Shown: positions 36,298 to 46,470 of the stretch, in pieces
Layout: each line of letters begins with the position of its first letter
Position numbering within the stretch: the stretch's first letter is position 1
NCBI GenBank assembly: GCA_023014485.1
Contig: JAJOZX010001870.1
Coordinates: 578,001-642,000, forward strand
Origin: Bathynomus jamesi
Lineage: Eukaryota > Arthropoda > Malacostraca > Isopoda > Cirolanidae
Direction of reading: 5' to 3'
Length of the DNA: 64,000 nt
Made by a program: the position numbers and the translations under genes
Notes under the pieces: generated by a model
What the model was told of the DNA's origin: nothing
What the model saw: the letters and a program-made list of their open reading frames with translations, nothing else
Database searches by the model: none

Positions 36298-37035
36298 TTA
36301 CAATTTAACAAAATATTTGTATGAATAAAATTCTTATAGACTTTGTTTGATCCGTTTCATCATTTGAACACTTATCTGCGTAATGTTGTTAACTAAATAG
36401 CTGTATGTATAAAATCTTTAAAGACTTTTCTCCCACCCTGCATATATCAGTCAACGAAGAGTAATCATTCATGAAAGACTTCAGTTTATTTAATGATTAC
36501 TCCTCACCAAGTGAGTTGGTTGATTGATCCGTTTCATGTATTTCGTCTAATTCTCAGTTTGCTAACAATTGGAAAAATAAGGCTCATTTAAAAAAGAACC
36601 ACTTTCAAACCGAGTAAATTTTGTGCAGTGGGTTCTGCACTGCGCTTCCATCCCATTTCTCCGACTTTGGACATTACCCAAATATAGTTGGAAGCGAAAA
36701 AAAAGGCACTTAAAAAATGAAATTAGCATGCTTGATGTATCATATAAATGGAGTATGGATAAAAAGCTATAAAAATTAAAACTTTATTGATAAGATAAAT
36801 ATTACAAATTTTTACGGTATTGATGTAATTTTAACACAAATACATTTGTTAACTGGACTGTTTATATATAGTTTTATTTAATTTGGCTTCCACAATAAGA
36901 ACTTAAAGGAGCAACAACGAACTATTAATTTTTAAAGTTTATTATATATCTGCTCTTATTTTACTTATTTGCAAATGAAATTTAAGACATTCATCTTGGA
37001 GTTAAATTACTTTCCTCCACTATAGAGTATATACA
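36298..37035. other. AT-rich intervening DNA, no gene seen
   Basis: It begins with the mariner 3' non-coding end (to about 36,440). The rest has no domain, terminal repeat or duplication that I can recognise on either strand. Confidence 0.6.
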
Positions 37036-37044
37036 TGTGTGTGT

Positions 37045-37090
<46 letters not shown>
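37036..37090. repeat. (GT)n microsatellite
   Basis: About 55 bp of TG/GT dinucleotides with one TATG interruption, immediately left of the hAT element. It may have obscured that element's left target duplication. Confidence 0.95.
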
Positions 37091-37091
<1 letters not shown>

Positions 37092-37528
37092 GCAGAGCTA
37101 GGCAGTAACGCGTTACAAGTAACGGCCGTTACGTAACGCGGTACTTTTTTAGTAACGGTAGTGAACGGCGTTACATTTCAAATCAAGTAACTCTTTCAGT
37201 AACGACGTTACTTTTTTAGGGAAATATATTCGTTAGTCGTTACTCGTTACTTTTTAATCGTAGCTCGCAATTAGTTTCTTTCGATCCTCACTCATTATTC
37301 ATTAACTGTTAAAAATTTGTCCCTTCACTGTGAGCGAGGTGTGCATGTTGGCCGTTGGCATGCTGGCAGCCTACCCTCATCCACCCTCTCCCCCTACACT
37401 GACAGCACTGTCAAAGTAAAAAGGCGAAGAACCCTGGAGCAGGGAGGGACCTAAGTTCAACAGAGGTTTCGTCATTCCTCTCATCTGGGTCTTCACGGCA
37501 CGTTAGCTCTGCATCCTTCCCATCCACT

Positions 37529-37711
37529 AACTTTAAAAATATGTTTATTAAACTTAACACTTCTATACCATCTAGTGCAGCTGTTGAGCGGGTTTTTTCA
37601 GTGGGAAGGATATACTGTACTGCATCGAAACGAGGCTCGCTCTTAGATACAACTTTTGAGAAGCTTGTTTTCTTAAAGGTCAGTAAAGATCTTTTGAATA
37701 ATAGTTCTTAA
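37529..37711 (+). pseudogene. hAT transposase C-terminal dimerisation (hATC) fragment
   Basis: The frame gives LNTSIPSSAAVERVFSVGR followed by LLDTTFEKLVFLK, the conserved hATC motif through which hAT transposases dimerise, and stops naturally at 37,709-37,711. No DDE core, RNase H fold or zinc finger sequence precedes it, so most of the gene has been deleted. Confidence 0.8.
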
Positions 37712-37982
37712 GTTTGTATATTTAGCTAATAAATTTCAATTATCATTGCCATGCACAATAACTCATTTGATTCATTTCTCTAGTATTTCGTATTATTGTT
37801 TTGCAAAACTAAACTTTTCTGGTATATTCTAGCATTAGTAAATTAGTATCAATAGTATGCTACATCTTCTGTTATGTTGCAATTCCTAGTAATAAATCTT
37901 GCAGTAATTTTGTTTCACTTTTTTGAAAATATTATGCCTTATAAGTCACAACAACGCAATGAAGGCATGCACAGACTTCATA

Positions 37983-37990
37983 GCCTAGGC
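37983..37990. repeat. 8-bp TSD (left), palindromic GCCTAGGC
   Basis: GCCTAGGC is repeated exactly at 38,770-38,777, bracketing the nested hAT MITE. The target octamer is itself a perfect palindrome. Confidence 0.88.
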
Positions 37991-38769
37991 CAGGGGTGGG
38001 CAACCTTTTTAAGTGAGCGTGCCAAAATCGTCAAATCTTTGATGCAAAATTTTCTCACGTGCCAACCGAAATTTTGGGGAACATATTGTTATTTGGTGCC
38101 TTTTAAGTATTGGGAGAACCTTTTCAAATAATCAAAAATTACACTGGAGCGGTAAAATCAAAGAATATTGTAAGAGTGATTATTGTAAGTCATGTAAGAT
38201 TGAATAAATGTAAAATTTAGTGACGGAATTTTTACTTGAAGGTCGTTCTACCCTGTTGATAGCGTGGATATTTTTATTAGCCTTTAAGTGTAATTATAGC
38301 TGCCATATACAGCCACACAATTTAAAAACGCAATTTTTAACATCAGCAAAAGAGTAAACAATAATTCTGATTTTTTTTGTTTTTTATATATCAGATCAAT
38401 CAGCCATAAGTTTTTTCAAGTTTTCCCAATACATTACAGTGCCCAATCTCATAATCGTTTTACTTGACTAAAGCACAATGAAAGAAAATAAAATTAAAGA
38501 TATTCTTTTATTGATTCTTAATCCCTTATGAATAATACATAAAAATTACAGAGAAAATAAAATGTTATTTTACCTACATAATATATTAAACAGAAATTAA
38601 TCTTTCCCATTTTTTAGCAGAAAACATTAAGTTAAAATATAAAACTCAGCGAAGAATTTGGATATTTATTTATTTAATTTTTTTTAAGGTGAGCCCGGGG
38701 AATCGCGTGCCGGAAAAAAATCGTTGGCGTGCCACGTTTGGCACGCGTGCCAAGAGTTCCCCACCCCTG
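37991..38769. mobile_element. hAT-type MITE (CAGGGGTGGGCAAC family), 779 bp
   Basis: Ends CAGGGGTGGGCAACC and ..GTTCCCCACCCCTG are inverted repeats. Subterminal GTGCCA motifs occur near both ends (38,019-38,063 and 38,708-38,752). The flanking 8-bp duplication is perfect. The interior is AT-rich and has no transposase. Confidence 0.9.
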
Positions 38770-39159
38770 GCCTAGGCATTAACCAGTAGATAAAAACCAA
38801 CACATACTCGCACAAGCGAATGTTTATACAATATAATAATTTATGTACGTATATATAAATTATAATATACCTATGCATAAATATAATATACGGTATTTAC
38901 ATTTCATTAAAAGTAACGGTAACGAGTAACGGTGCCGTTACTCGTTACTTTTTTAAAATGGTAACTGTAACGATAACGGCGTTACATTTAGACTGTAGTA
39001 AGGGTAATGGTAACGACATTACATTTACAAAGTAACGAGCACAACACTGATATACTATATAATATATGTCTGGAAAAAGTTTAAGTACAATATTTACAGA
39101 AAACCCACTAATAATTGTTCCTACATACATTATTATTCGGTTCACCACATTAACGTAAA

Positions 39160-39778
39160 ACGAACCGTTTTTTCTACTTTGTTCCTAAGATGCTTACGAA
39201 TTTGTAGCCCAGAGTTCATTGATGATGAAATTAGTAAAATATATAAAATTGCGTTTGATTTAAAATATCCAAAGAACTGCATAGATAAATCTTTAAAAAT
39301 GGCAAAGAAAACCTTCTACGAGGTAAAAGACAAGACTCCTTATACCACAAAAAACGTCTTAGCATTACCATTTAGAGAAAATTTCTTTGATCTGCCGAAA
39401 CTGCTGAGGACTTTTAACGTAAATATCGCGTTCAGAAATTTAGATGTAATTAATAATTCATTGATTAAAAACTCCCCTTCAAGTGAACAGGGTTGTGTAT
39501 ATAAAATTCCATGCACAATATGCAATAAATTTTACATTGGCCAAACTGGCAAGACGCTTGAGTTACGTATTAAGCAGCATAAATACAGTATAAGAACCGG
39601 TCAAGAATCTAACGCCATTTTCATTCACGTAAAAGATACTAATCATCCCATTACCTGGAAAAATGCCTCCAAATTAAGTTTTAGTAAATCTATTGTTAGT
39701 AGAAATCTACTTGAATCGAGTGTGATCAAGAATAATGCTGATTTTGTTCTTAATATTAGCCCTGGAAGGAGCACGTGA
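39160..39778 (+). pseudogene. Penelope-like element, RT C-terminal remnant and GIY-YIG endonuclease
   Basis: The frame is open for about 200 codons. The first ~110 residues (RICSPEFIDDEISKIYKIAFDLKYP..) match the region after the RT palm in Penelope-like elements. From about residue 105, GCVYKIPCTICNKFYIGQTGKTLELRIKQHK is the GIY-YIG nuclease block; only parts of it are quoted here as VYKIPC, FYIGQTGK, LRIKQHK. A conserved His-containing segment (IFIHVKDTNHPITW) follows. The RT catalytic core and the 5' part are absent, so this is a 5'-truncated copy. No start codon is apparent; the frame simply begins downstream of a stop. The nuclease would cut target DNA to prime integration. Confidence 0.8.
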
Positions 39779-40269
39779 TGACGATTGCACCATGTCTTTT
39801 GTTTCCTTAGATTCTTGCCACTTAATTGCCTGTTTTAATTAAATACTATTTCTAATAACTGTTATAATATAACTCTCTAGTCATTTCACCAAAATAAAAA
39901 AAAAATTAAATTAAAAGTAAATAAACAAGTAGCAAAATTAAACTAACTTAGCCTAGACCCTGGACTTTCAGATGTAGTAAACTTTGGTTATGGTAGAAGT
40001 TGGTTAGATTAGGTGCGCGTATAAAAATGTGCACAAACAATTTCCTAAAATTAGGGTAACAAGAAAATAATGATCTTTTATTAGATTTCTATCATTTTCA
40101 AAGGTACAAACAAGAGGAGTCTCCTACTTGAGAAAGCAAGTTCAATCGTAGGAGCAAATCACTTATATCTGTGGAACAAAAATAATTCACACATTTGTAA
40201 CTAAAGTCAAACATGACGTTATCACGCATGTTATCAGTCATGAAAAGAAAATAAATTTATCTACCAATA
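39779..40269. other. Non-coding DNA between the Penelope relic and BEL-A
   Basis: It probably includes the Penelope 3' untranslated end, with an A9 run near 39,896, then AT-rich unique-looking DNA up to the BEL-A target duplication. No frame or terminal repeat is recognisable. Confidence 0.5.
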
Positions 40270-40274
40270 CCATG
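40270..40274. repeat. TSD of BEL-A (left), CCATG
   Basis: CCATG here and at 55,756-55,760 flank the outer element. The match extends to 7 bp (TACCATG) if the last two LTR bases are counted as flank. Five bp is the usual BEL/Pao size. Confidence 0.75.
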
Positions 40275-40997
40275 TGCGAAAAATGCTCTGTATGAATTGG
40301 TCCACAATTAACCCACCCCTTATATCTCCAGTCTAACTATAGAGTAGATCAAGTCTAGCCTAGAGGGGTCAGCCTAGAGATTCCGGAAATGGTCCAGAGC
40401 GGGCAGATAAATTGAGGTCCACAGTAGGATTCCTCACCAAATTAGGTTAGGGCAATCTACCTTCACCTTTGTTAAGCTATGAGTTGATGCTGGGTCTTAG
40501 GCCACAATGTAGGCCTAAGTTGTCTGACCCAGCTTAATTTAATGAATCTATGTAAACCTGGGTTAAAAACACAATTAGTCACTTACTGCTAGTTATTAGA
40601 GAGTCTCTTTTCTCCTTCCTGTTAATTGTCGAGAGCGTACTTGCTGGTGGGGATCTTTCTTCGGTGTCTGTTCTCGTCCCTTCTCCCTGTTGCGTCCTCT
40701 CGCCCCGTTCTTCGTTTCGTTCTCCTTTGTTCTCCTCTTCGCGGGGCTTTTTTTCCACCAGCGTTGTCTTGGTTTTTTCCTCGGTTGGTTGAGCGGTAAT
40801 GTATATCTATTACCGAGCACGCTCTTCTCACACAGTATATAATACTAGTGTGGAGAATAACTCTGGTGAGCAACCAATTGGTTTCATCCACCCAGTTATT
40901 GACATAAAAGGAATTTAATAATTGTTAGATTAACTACCTACCTACTCAGTGAACCATTTTCGTTACCTCCCAACTACCCACTCATCAGTTTTCCATA
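40275..40997 (-). repeat. BEL-A 3' LTR
   Basis: Plus-strand limits TGCGAAAAATG..TTTTCCATA. It is near-identical to 55,030-55,755. The inner edge on the plus strand reads TACTGGGGGCCCC, i.e. a G/C-rich block precedes the LTR on the coding strand. A pyrimidine-rich stretch lies at 40,610-40,750. Confidence 0.9.
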
Positions 40998-41223
40998 TAC
41001 TGGGGGCCCCGGGAGATAAAAATTTTGGTGTCATTGTCACCAATTTTTATGTCTGAGTGTAGACTAGCTAACTATTTGACTGTAAATGCCTGTTAATGTG
41101 ATTAACAGTGCCTATCCTCACCTTCTCATGGAGAAGGTGTAGCATTTAATTAGAAGAGAAAAGGATGAAACTGTCTATGGTCTTTACCATAAGAAAAGAA
41201 AAAATGAAAGTTAGAAGATAAAA
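40998..41223 (-). other. BEL-A 3' untranslated region
   Basis: Non-coding stretch between the end of pol and the 3' LTR. It contains two short hairpins, AAAATTTTGGTG/CACCAATTTTT around 41,020-41,050 and CACCTTCTC/GAGAAGGTG around 41,119-41,139. Their role is unknown. Confidence 0.55.
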
Positions 41224-41866
41224 TTACAATTCCCCAGCATCTATTTTTTGTTGTAAAAATAGTCGCGTCTTTAATGCTGTTTGTCGCTGAGGTCTTGTGT
41301 CTGTCAATGTTGTAGTAGGATGCGTTACCACTCCTACTGTCAAAGGAATAGTTACTGGAAGTTCAGTGTCTCCAGTTGTTACTGTCAGTGGAGAAGGTTC
41401 TCCAAAGTCCATTGTTTTGGGTCCAGACTCTAAAGGGTACAAAAGAGAAATGTCTCTTGTTGTGTCACCCGTTGAAGTCCTTAATTTGACCACTCTTGTT
41501 ACCCCGTCTGCCCCTGGTCTGAGTTCTGAAACTCTAGCCAGAGGCCAGTATTGTCTTGGAGTACTGTCATGTATGAGAACAAGGTCCCCTACCTTAATTG
41601 TGTCAGACCAATTTCTTAGTCATTTGTTTATGTCTCTCCCTTAGACCCATCAAGTACTCAGTTTTCCACCGTTTAATGAAATGAGCTTTAACTCTAGTTA
41701 AATGTTGTAACTTAGTCTGGAGCTCATCATGTCGTTGAGTCCAGTTTGGGTCTTCTGAAGAGTCTATATTGTAGTCCGGCAGGAGACTAACTTGTTCTCC
41801 CCGAATCAAATGATTTGGAGTTAATGGTTCCGGGTCATTAATGTTGTCACTCACATAAGTGAGTGG
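41224..41866 (-). pseudogene. pol: BEL-A integrase C-terminal part
   Basis: On the minus strand INDPEPLTPNHLIRG (41,603-41,854) is the hallmark block of BEL/Pao integrases after the DDE core, followed by a helical stretch ending HFIKRWKTEYL. A one-base slip near 41,608 leads to VGDLVLIHD, PLARVSELRPG and the C-terminal domain, ending in a Thr/Pro-rich tail at 41,224. The 8-bp TSD of the hAT MITE at 41,867 separates it from the core at 42,421 and beyond. Confidence 0.82.
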
Positions 41867-41874
41867 TCTATTGT

Positions 41875-42412
41875 CAGAGCTGGGCAGTATTTAAATACAT
41901 TTGTATTTAAATACGTATTTAAATACATTTGTGTATTTAGAACTGTATTTATAAATACATTGTTTTTCATGTATTTAAATACAGTATTTAAATACTTTAA
42001 TGAGTATTTAAATACAATGTATTTAAATACTCAAAATATAAAAATGTAAATACTTTTACTGGTTTAATACACGTTCTGTACTAGCACAGTACGACGCGTC
42101 GACAGTGTAGTACAGCATGGTTCATGTTTCAACGTGTCAGTTCAATCAGTTGTGTGCCACTCTTAGTCGAAAGCGGTTGATTTCTTTATCGTGTGCGTGT
42201 CATGGCTTAGTGAATTAGTGAATGCATATGTTAAAATTTGTATGTATTTAAAATGTATTTACAAATGTATTTAAATACAATTGATGTATTTTGTATTTAG
42301 TATCTAAATACATTCGTAAAATGTATTTAGTATTTAGTATTTAAATACATTTCTCCCATGTATTTAGTATTTAGTATTTAAATACATTCAATGTATTTAT
42401 TGCCCAGCTCTG
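41875..42412. mobile_element. hAT-type MITE rich in TATTTAAATAC motifs
   Basis: Ends CAGAGCTGGGCAGTAT and ATTGCCCAGCTCTG are inverted repeats, flanked by the perfect 8-bp duplication TCTATTGT (41,867-41,874 and 42,413-42,420). Both subterminal regions consist largely of TATTTAAATAC and ATACATTTG units, leaving a ~170-bp unique centre (about 42,065-42,235). It splits the BEL-A integrase and has no coding capacity. Confidence 0.92.
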
Positions 42413-42420
42413 TCTATTGT

Positions 42421-44197
42421 TAATGATGTTCTCAATCTCAGCCAGGAGAGTGAGCAACTCAAATAAGTGTATCTGTTTTTTGCCAATTGCTTTCTTCAAG
42501 CAATTCTTTACTGTTTGTATATTCCTCTCCCAGATAGAACCATACCAAGGAGAGGCAACCGGAATATACTTCCACTTTATGTTTGAATTTTGTATATATA
42601 ATTGTGTGAGTTCATTGCTTAACAAGTCGTGGATGACTTGTTCACCAGCCTTGAAATATGTAGCATTGTCAGTCCAAACTGTCTTTGGTACTGAATGTCG
42701 TGCACAGAATCTCTTAAAGACAGCAACAAAAGATTCTGCTGTAAGGTCCTCCACAACATCCAAATAAACAGCTCGTGAGGCAGCACATGTAAACAGTACA
42801 ATGTACATTTTTTGTTCAGTGTCACCCACCCCAACAGTCAATGCTCCTGTATAGTCAATGCCTACAGTCTCAAAGGGTCTGTTGAGAGTAACTCTCTCCT
42901 CTGGCAAAGCAGGAGGATTTGGTTTCCTATAGGGCCTAGCATGAATACGCCTACATGTGACACACTCACTCAGGACTGTTTTAACAGTGATCCTTCCCTT
43001 GGGTATCCAATAAGTTTTTCTTAATGTAGTTAGTGTCTGTGGTACCCCCATATGATATACATCATTGTGTGTTTTTCTGATGATTAATGTTGTCAAATAG
43101 CTAAATCTAGGTAAAAGGATTGGATGTTTGCTTTTGTATGACAGTTTTGATTTGTCTAATCTCCCTTTATACCTTAGAAGGCCTTCCTCATCTCTGAACA
43201 AGTTTAGATCCACAACTACTGATGGTACAGGTTCTTTTGTTTGTTTCCCATTAGTTAAGAATTCTAACTCTTTATTGTACTCTTTTTGTTGTGCATGGCC
43301 TATCCAGTATTTGGTTGCAACTTCTGTATAATTATGATTATTTTTATTTAGCTGTTTGTTAATTGTAGTTAAACAGTTGTGAGCAAACCTCAAACAGTAG
43401 GCTGTGACCCTGACAAGTTTACTGAAATCAGAATACTGTTCATAATTAGTGATTGGTTCAACCTTTTCATTTGAAAAGATTAAATTTAATGTCAAGTTAA
43501 CTTGTTCCACAGGCCATTGGTCTGTATTACAGAGCCACTTAGGTCCCATAAACCAAGTTTTGTTTGACTTCAACAACTTGTAGGATAAACCTCTGGTCAG
43601 AAAGTCTGCTGGATTTTGTTTAGTTGGAACATAGTGAAAGTTTACTTGTAGGCTTTCATTAGCTTCAGCTATTTCTTTTAGCCTATTTCTTACAAAGATA
43701 TTCTTACTATTAATGCTATCATTCCGTATCCAGGCAAGACAAATCTGACTGTCAAGCCAGATGTGGATATGAGTTATGTTCACATCATGGTAAGCATCCT
43801 TAAGCAATGAAATGGTTTTAATGGCTAATGCAGCAGCCAATAGTTCCAATTGAGGTATGGTTCGGGTAGGTTTGAGAGGTGCAACTTTCCCTTTTGCATA
43901 AATTAGATGACTTTCTGTAGGACTTACAAGATACGCACAGCACCCATAAGCTTGTGTGCTTGCATCAGCAAACACATGAAGTCTCTGGGGCTTATCCCTA
44001 AACCCACAGCACCTTTGAATTTTAATGTTCTGCACTTTTGTTAAATCAGCAGCTAACTTCTTCCAAGATTTTTGATTTTCATTTGTTATTGGATCATCCC
44101 ACCCAACATTTGTCCTCCAAATTTCTTGGAGGAGAATCTTTGATTTTATTGTTGAAGGCAGGAATAGACCCATAGGATCAAAAATTTTGGAAGCCTC
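42421..44197 (-). pseudogene. pol: BEL-A RNase H and integrase
   Basis: Long open frame (44,173 down to the MITE). RNase H: VFADAST with the first Asp, IPQLELLAAALA with the Glu, IWLDSQICLAW with the second Asp, and NPADFLTRG. Next HPILLPRFSYL and an HHCC zinc region (HxGVPQ..CVTCRRIHA). The integrase core has VGIDYTG and WTDNATYF with the two Asp, and GSIWERNIQTVK with the Glu. All catalytic residues are present. It is cut off from the RT by one in-frame stop (TGA, 44,198-44,200) and from its C-terminal domain by the hAT MITE; the last 16 codons of the open frame are MITE sequence. Confidence 0.88.
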
Positions 44198-44200
44198 TGA

Positions 44201-44630
44201 TCATATTTGTCTTTTAGTATTTGCTTCCTCATCAAGTTTAAAACCTTTAGTACAGATTGAATCATGACTGTTAGAAGTTGCATCCAAATACCAGTTCATA
44301 CCTAAAGTTTTAACTCTGTCTGATGGCTCAGTAAGACCATTATTATCCTTTAAAATCTTTTTGTTTAAATCCTCATCATTTGAAATCCACTCTCTAAGTT
44401 CAAAGTTACCTTGTTGCATAATGTTTTGAGAGTGTTCATAGACTTCAGATAATTCAGATTTTGTTGTTGCTGAGCCTATTAGATTGTCTACGTAAAAATG
44501 TTCCTTAAGGAAGTTCAATGTTAAAGAGTTATTAAACTGGTTTAAATGATGTCCAATTGTCAATGCTAATAGGCTAGGTGAGCAATTGGCTCCAAACAAC
44601 ACAACATTAAATCTATAGGTTATGAACCCT
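44201..44630 (-). pseudogene. pol: BEL-A reverse transcriptase, C-terminal part
   Basis: Reads KGFITYRFNVVLFGANCSPSLL, the block ahead of the catalytic box (named here for 44,570-44,630), then HFYVDNLIGSA. The YVDN form is common in BEL/Pao RTs and need not be a defect. NFELREWIS, LGMNWYLD and CTKGFKLDEEAN follow before the stop at 44,198. The N-terminal half of the RT lies on the far side of BEL-B at 51,802-52,467. Confidence 0.87.
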
Positions 44631-44635
44631 TTATT
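44631..44635. repeat. TSD of BEL-B (left), TTATT
   Basis: TTATT is duplicated at 51,797-51,801. Counting it once puts the two halves of the BEL-A RT frame next to each other. Confidence 0.88.
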
Positions 44636-45243
44636 TGTTATTTTATTTATTTGTCGGGTTCGAAATCCCAGCTGAGCCGTGAACGGCCAAATTCTAAAGG
44701 GCAAGTTCTACCTAAAGCCCAAGTTAAGCTAAATTAAAACTTACGGATTTGAGATCCTATTAGGTTCTACCTCAGGGTAACCTCAGGGTTGCTGACTCGA
44801 TGCGGGCCTACCTTAGACCTTAAATTACATGAACTTAAAAGGTAAACAAAAGGGTACTATTTGTGGTCTTCTTTCTGAACCTTGCAACAACAACGCAACC
44901 TGGACTATTGCACGATGCAACAATCATGTATCTAAACAACCAAACTGAATTGCAAGAGAGCTCTCTATCAAACCACACCTTTACGTACGACCTTCCACAA
45001 ACAAGTAGAAAGGACGCGCAGCGTCCCAAAATGATGCCAACAATGTGACCAAACAACGATGCCACAAGAGCTCAAAAATGCTAGTTCTAAATTAATTTAA
45101 TTTTTCACTAACCTTACAATTATGAGATGGATATATATACACACCTTAACTTAATATATATACAAGCAATGCTGCATCAATCAGCTTAGTCATCGTATCG
45201 CCTTGGGACAACAATGGTTCTTCCTCTTCTAGATTTTCTAACA
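44636..45243 (-). repeat. BEL-B 3' LTR
   Basis: Plus-strand limits TGTTATTTTATTT..TTTTCTAACA. It matches 51,191-51,796 except CCCAAGTT versus CCCGTT, one T/C and one A/G difference. The pol stop codon lies inside it at 45,186. Confidence 0.93.
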
Positions 45244-45800
45244 CTCCCCACCGAAGAGGCATTGTTGTCATTACCTTCTGCAAGGTTAGCCAAGCCTTCT
45301 TCATGAGGCTGTAACTCAAATGTTTCATCTTGACTATCTGTGTTTTTGCTGATTTCTAAAGCATAGAGTTTTTGTATAGGTCTCTTTAACTTTCCTCCTG
45401 AAGTCTTTACCAGTGCAGACCTAACTAAATTGTCTTTGCCAACAAACAACTCTTCAATTATGCCAAGCTTCCAGCATTGCCTTGGTCTTTCATCCCCAAT
45501 CATTACCACTTCTCCCACCTTGATACAATTTGCATTGGAGCCCTTTACCTTGCCTGATGGGTAATAATTGAGTTCTGGCAAGTATTCCATCTGCCACCTC
45601 TTCCATAACTGATCTTGTAGCTCTTCAAGGTACCTGAACCGTCTGGTTAACTCTCCTTGAGTGCTCTGGATGGGCTGCAAGTCTTCTGGCACACTGGGGT
45701 TTGATGTTAATCGTTTACCACAAAGAAAATGATTTGGTGTCAATGGCTCTGCATCCTGCCTACTGTCGTAAACAAAAGTGATAGGCCTACTGTTCACCAT
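45186..45800 (-). pseudogene. pol: BEL-B integrase C-terminal part, ending in the LTR
   Basis: MVNSRPITFVYDSRQDAEPL and LTPNHFLCGKRL (around 45,700-45,800) are the post-core block of BEL/Pao integrases. GEVVMIGDERPRQCWKLGII is the start of the C-terminal barrel, followed by an acidic linker. The last 19 codons (VRKSRRGRTIVVPRRYDD, then stop) are encoded by the first bases of the 3' LTR, so the coding end overlaps the polypurine tract and LTR. A frameshift near 45,830 separates this part from the core. Confidence 0.85.
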
Positions 45801-45805
45801 TGCTT

Positions 45806-46470
45806 CTACTTCACATAAAACAGTAGAGAATTCTTCTTGCTCAAATGAGCATTAGCTAAAAGTTTCTTTAATGGACACTTTACACTTCTCACTAGCCTTT
45901 CCCAAAATCCTCCCCACCATGGTGCTCTCTCAACAATAAACTCCCACTGTACCCCTTGGTGTGAAAAGTAGGATTGGAATCCTTCCTCTTTTAGCAAGGA
46001 CCAAATTTCTTGGAGTTCCTTTGCAGCCTTTTTGAAGGTTTTTGCATTATCCGATATGATTTTTTTGGGAAACCCCTTCTGTTCACAAACCTTTTAAAGG
46101 CCAAAAGAAATACATCACTACTTAAGTTGCTTACCAACTCCAAATGGATTGCTCTGGTGGTAGCACAGGTGAAAAGACATATATAACCTTTGTTAGACTC
46201 CCCTCGCTCATACACATAGACTGGCCCTGCAAAGTCTACTCCCACTACATCAAATGGGGCAGTATAGACACACCGTTCTCTTGGAAGTGGAGCCACCTTT
46301 TCATAATAAGGCTTTGCACTCCAACGCTTGCAAACCACACATTTATGCAAGACCTTTTTCACTACTTGTCTAATTTTGAGAATCCAAAATTGTTGTCTAA
46401 TTTCTATTATCACTTCTCTAACTCCAGCATGTAACAGCTTATGATGAGTATCCAGGATCAAAAGGTCCAC
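45806..46470 (-). pseudogene. pol: BEL-B integrase, zinc domain and DDE core
   Basis: Frame 46,470-45,991 has THHKLLHAGVREV..CVVCKRW (HHCC) and VVGVDFAGPVYV with the first catalytic Asp. At a T7 run near 46,050-46,060 the frame slips, so the second Asp block lies in another frame. Frame 45,997-45,806 has ERAPWWGGFWERLVRSVK with the catalytic Glu. Joining the strand to the next domain requires a further slip near 45,830. Confidence 0.85.

Larger units (their letters stand above)
37093..39049 (+). mobile_element. Decayed hAT element, internally deleted, with a nested MITE
   Basis: The left end CAGAGCTAGGCAGTAACG and the right end (inverse) CAGTGTTGTGCTCGTTAC share the hAT CAGxG start. Both terminal regions are dense in GTAACG/CGTTAC motifs (37,104-37,260 and 38,911-39,040), as in a common hAT lineage. 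Internally only the C-terminal dimerisation segment of the transposase remains (37,529-37,711). A 779-bp hAT MITE is nested at 37,991-38,769. I see no clear 8-bp target duplication: the left flank is the GT tract and the right flank is ATATACTA. Confidence 0.72.

Noticed and set aside
37085..39057. GTGTATAG / ATATACTA as TSD of the outer hAT element
   Set aside because: Too few matching positions. The left flank is a microsatellite that may have expanded after insertion.
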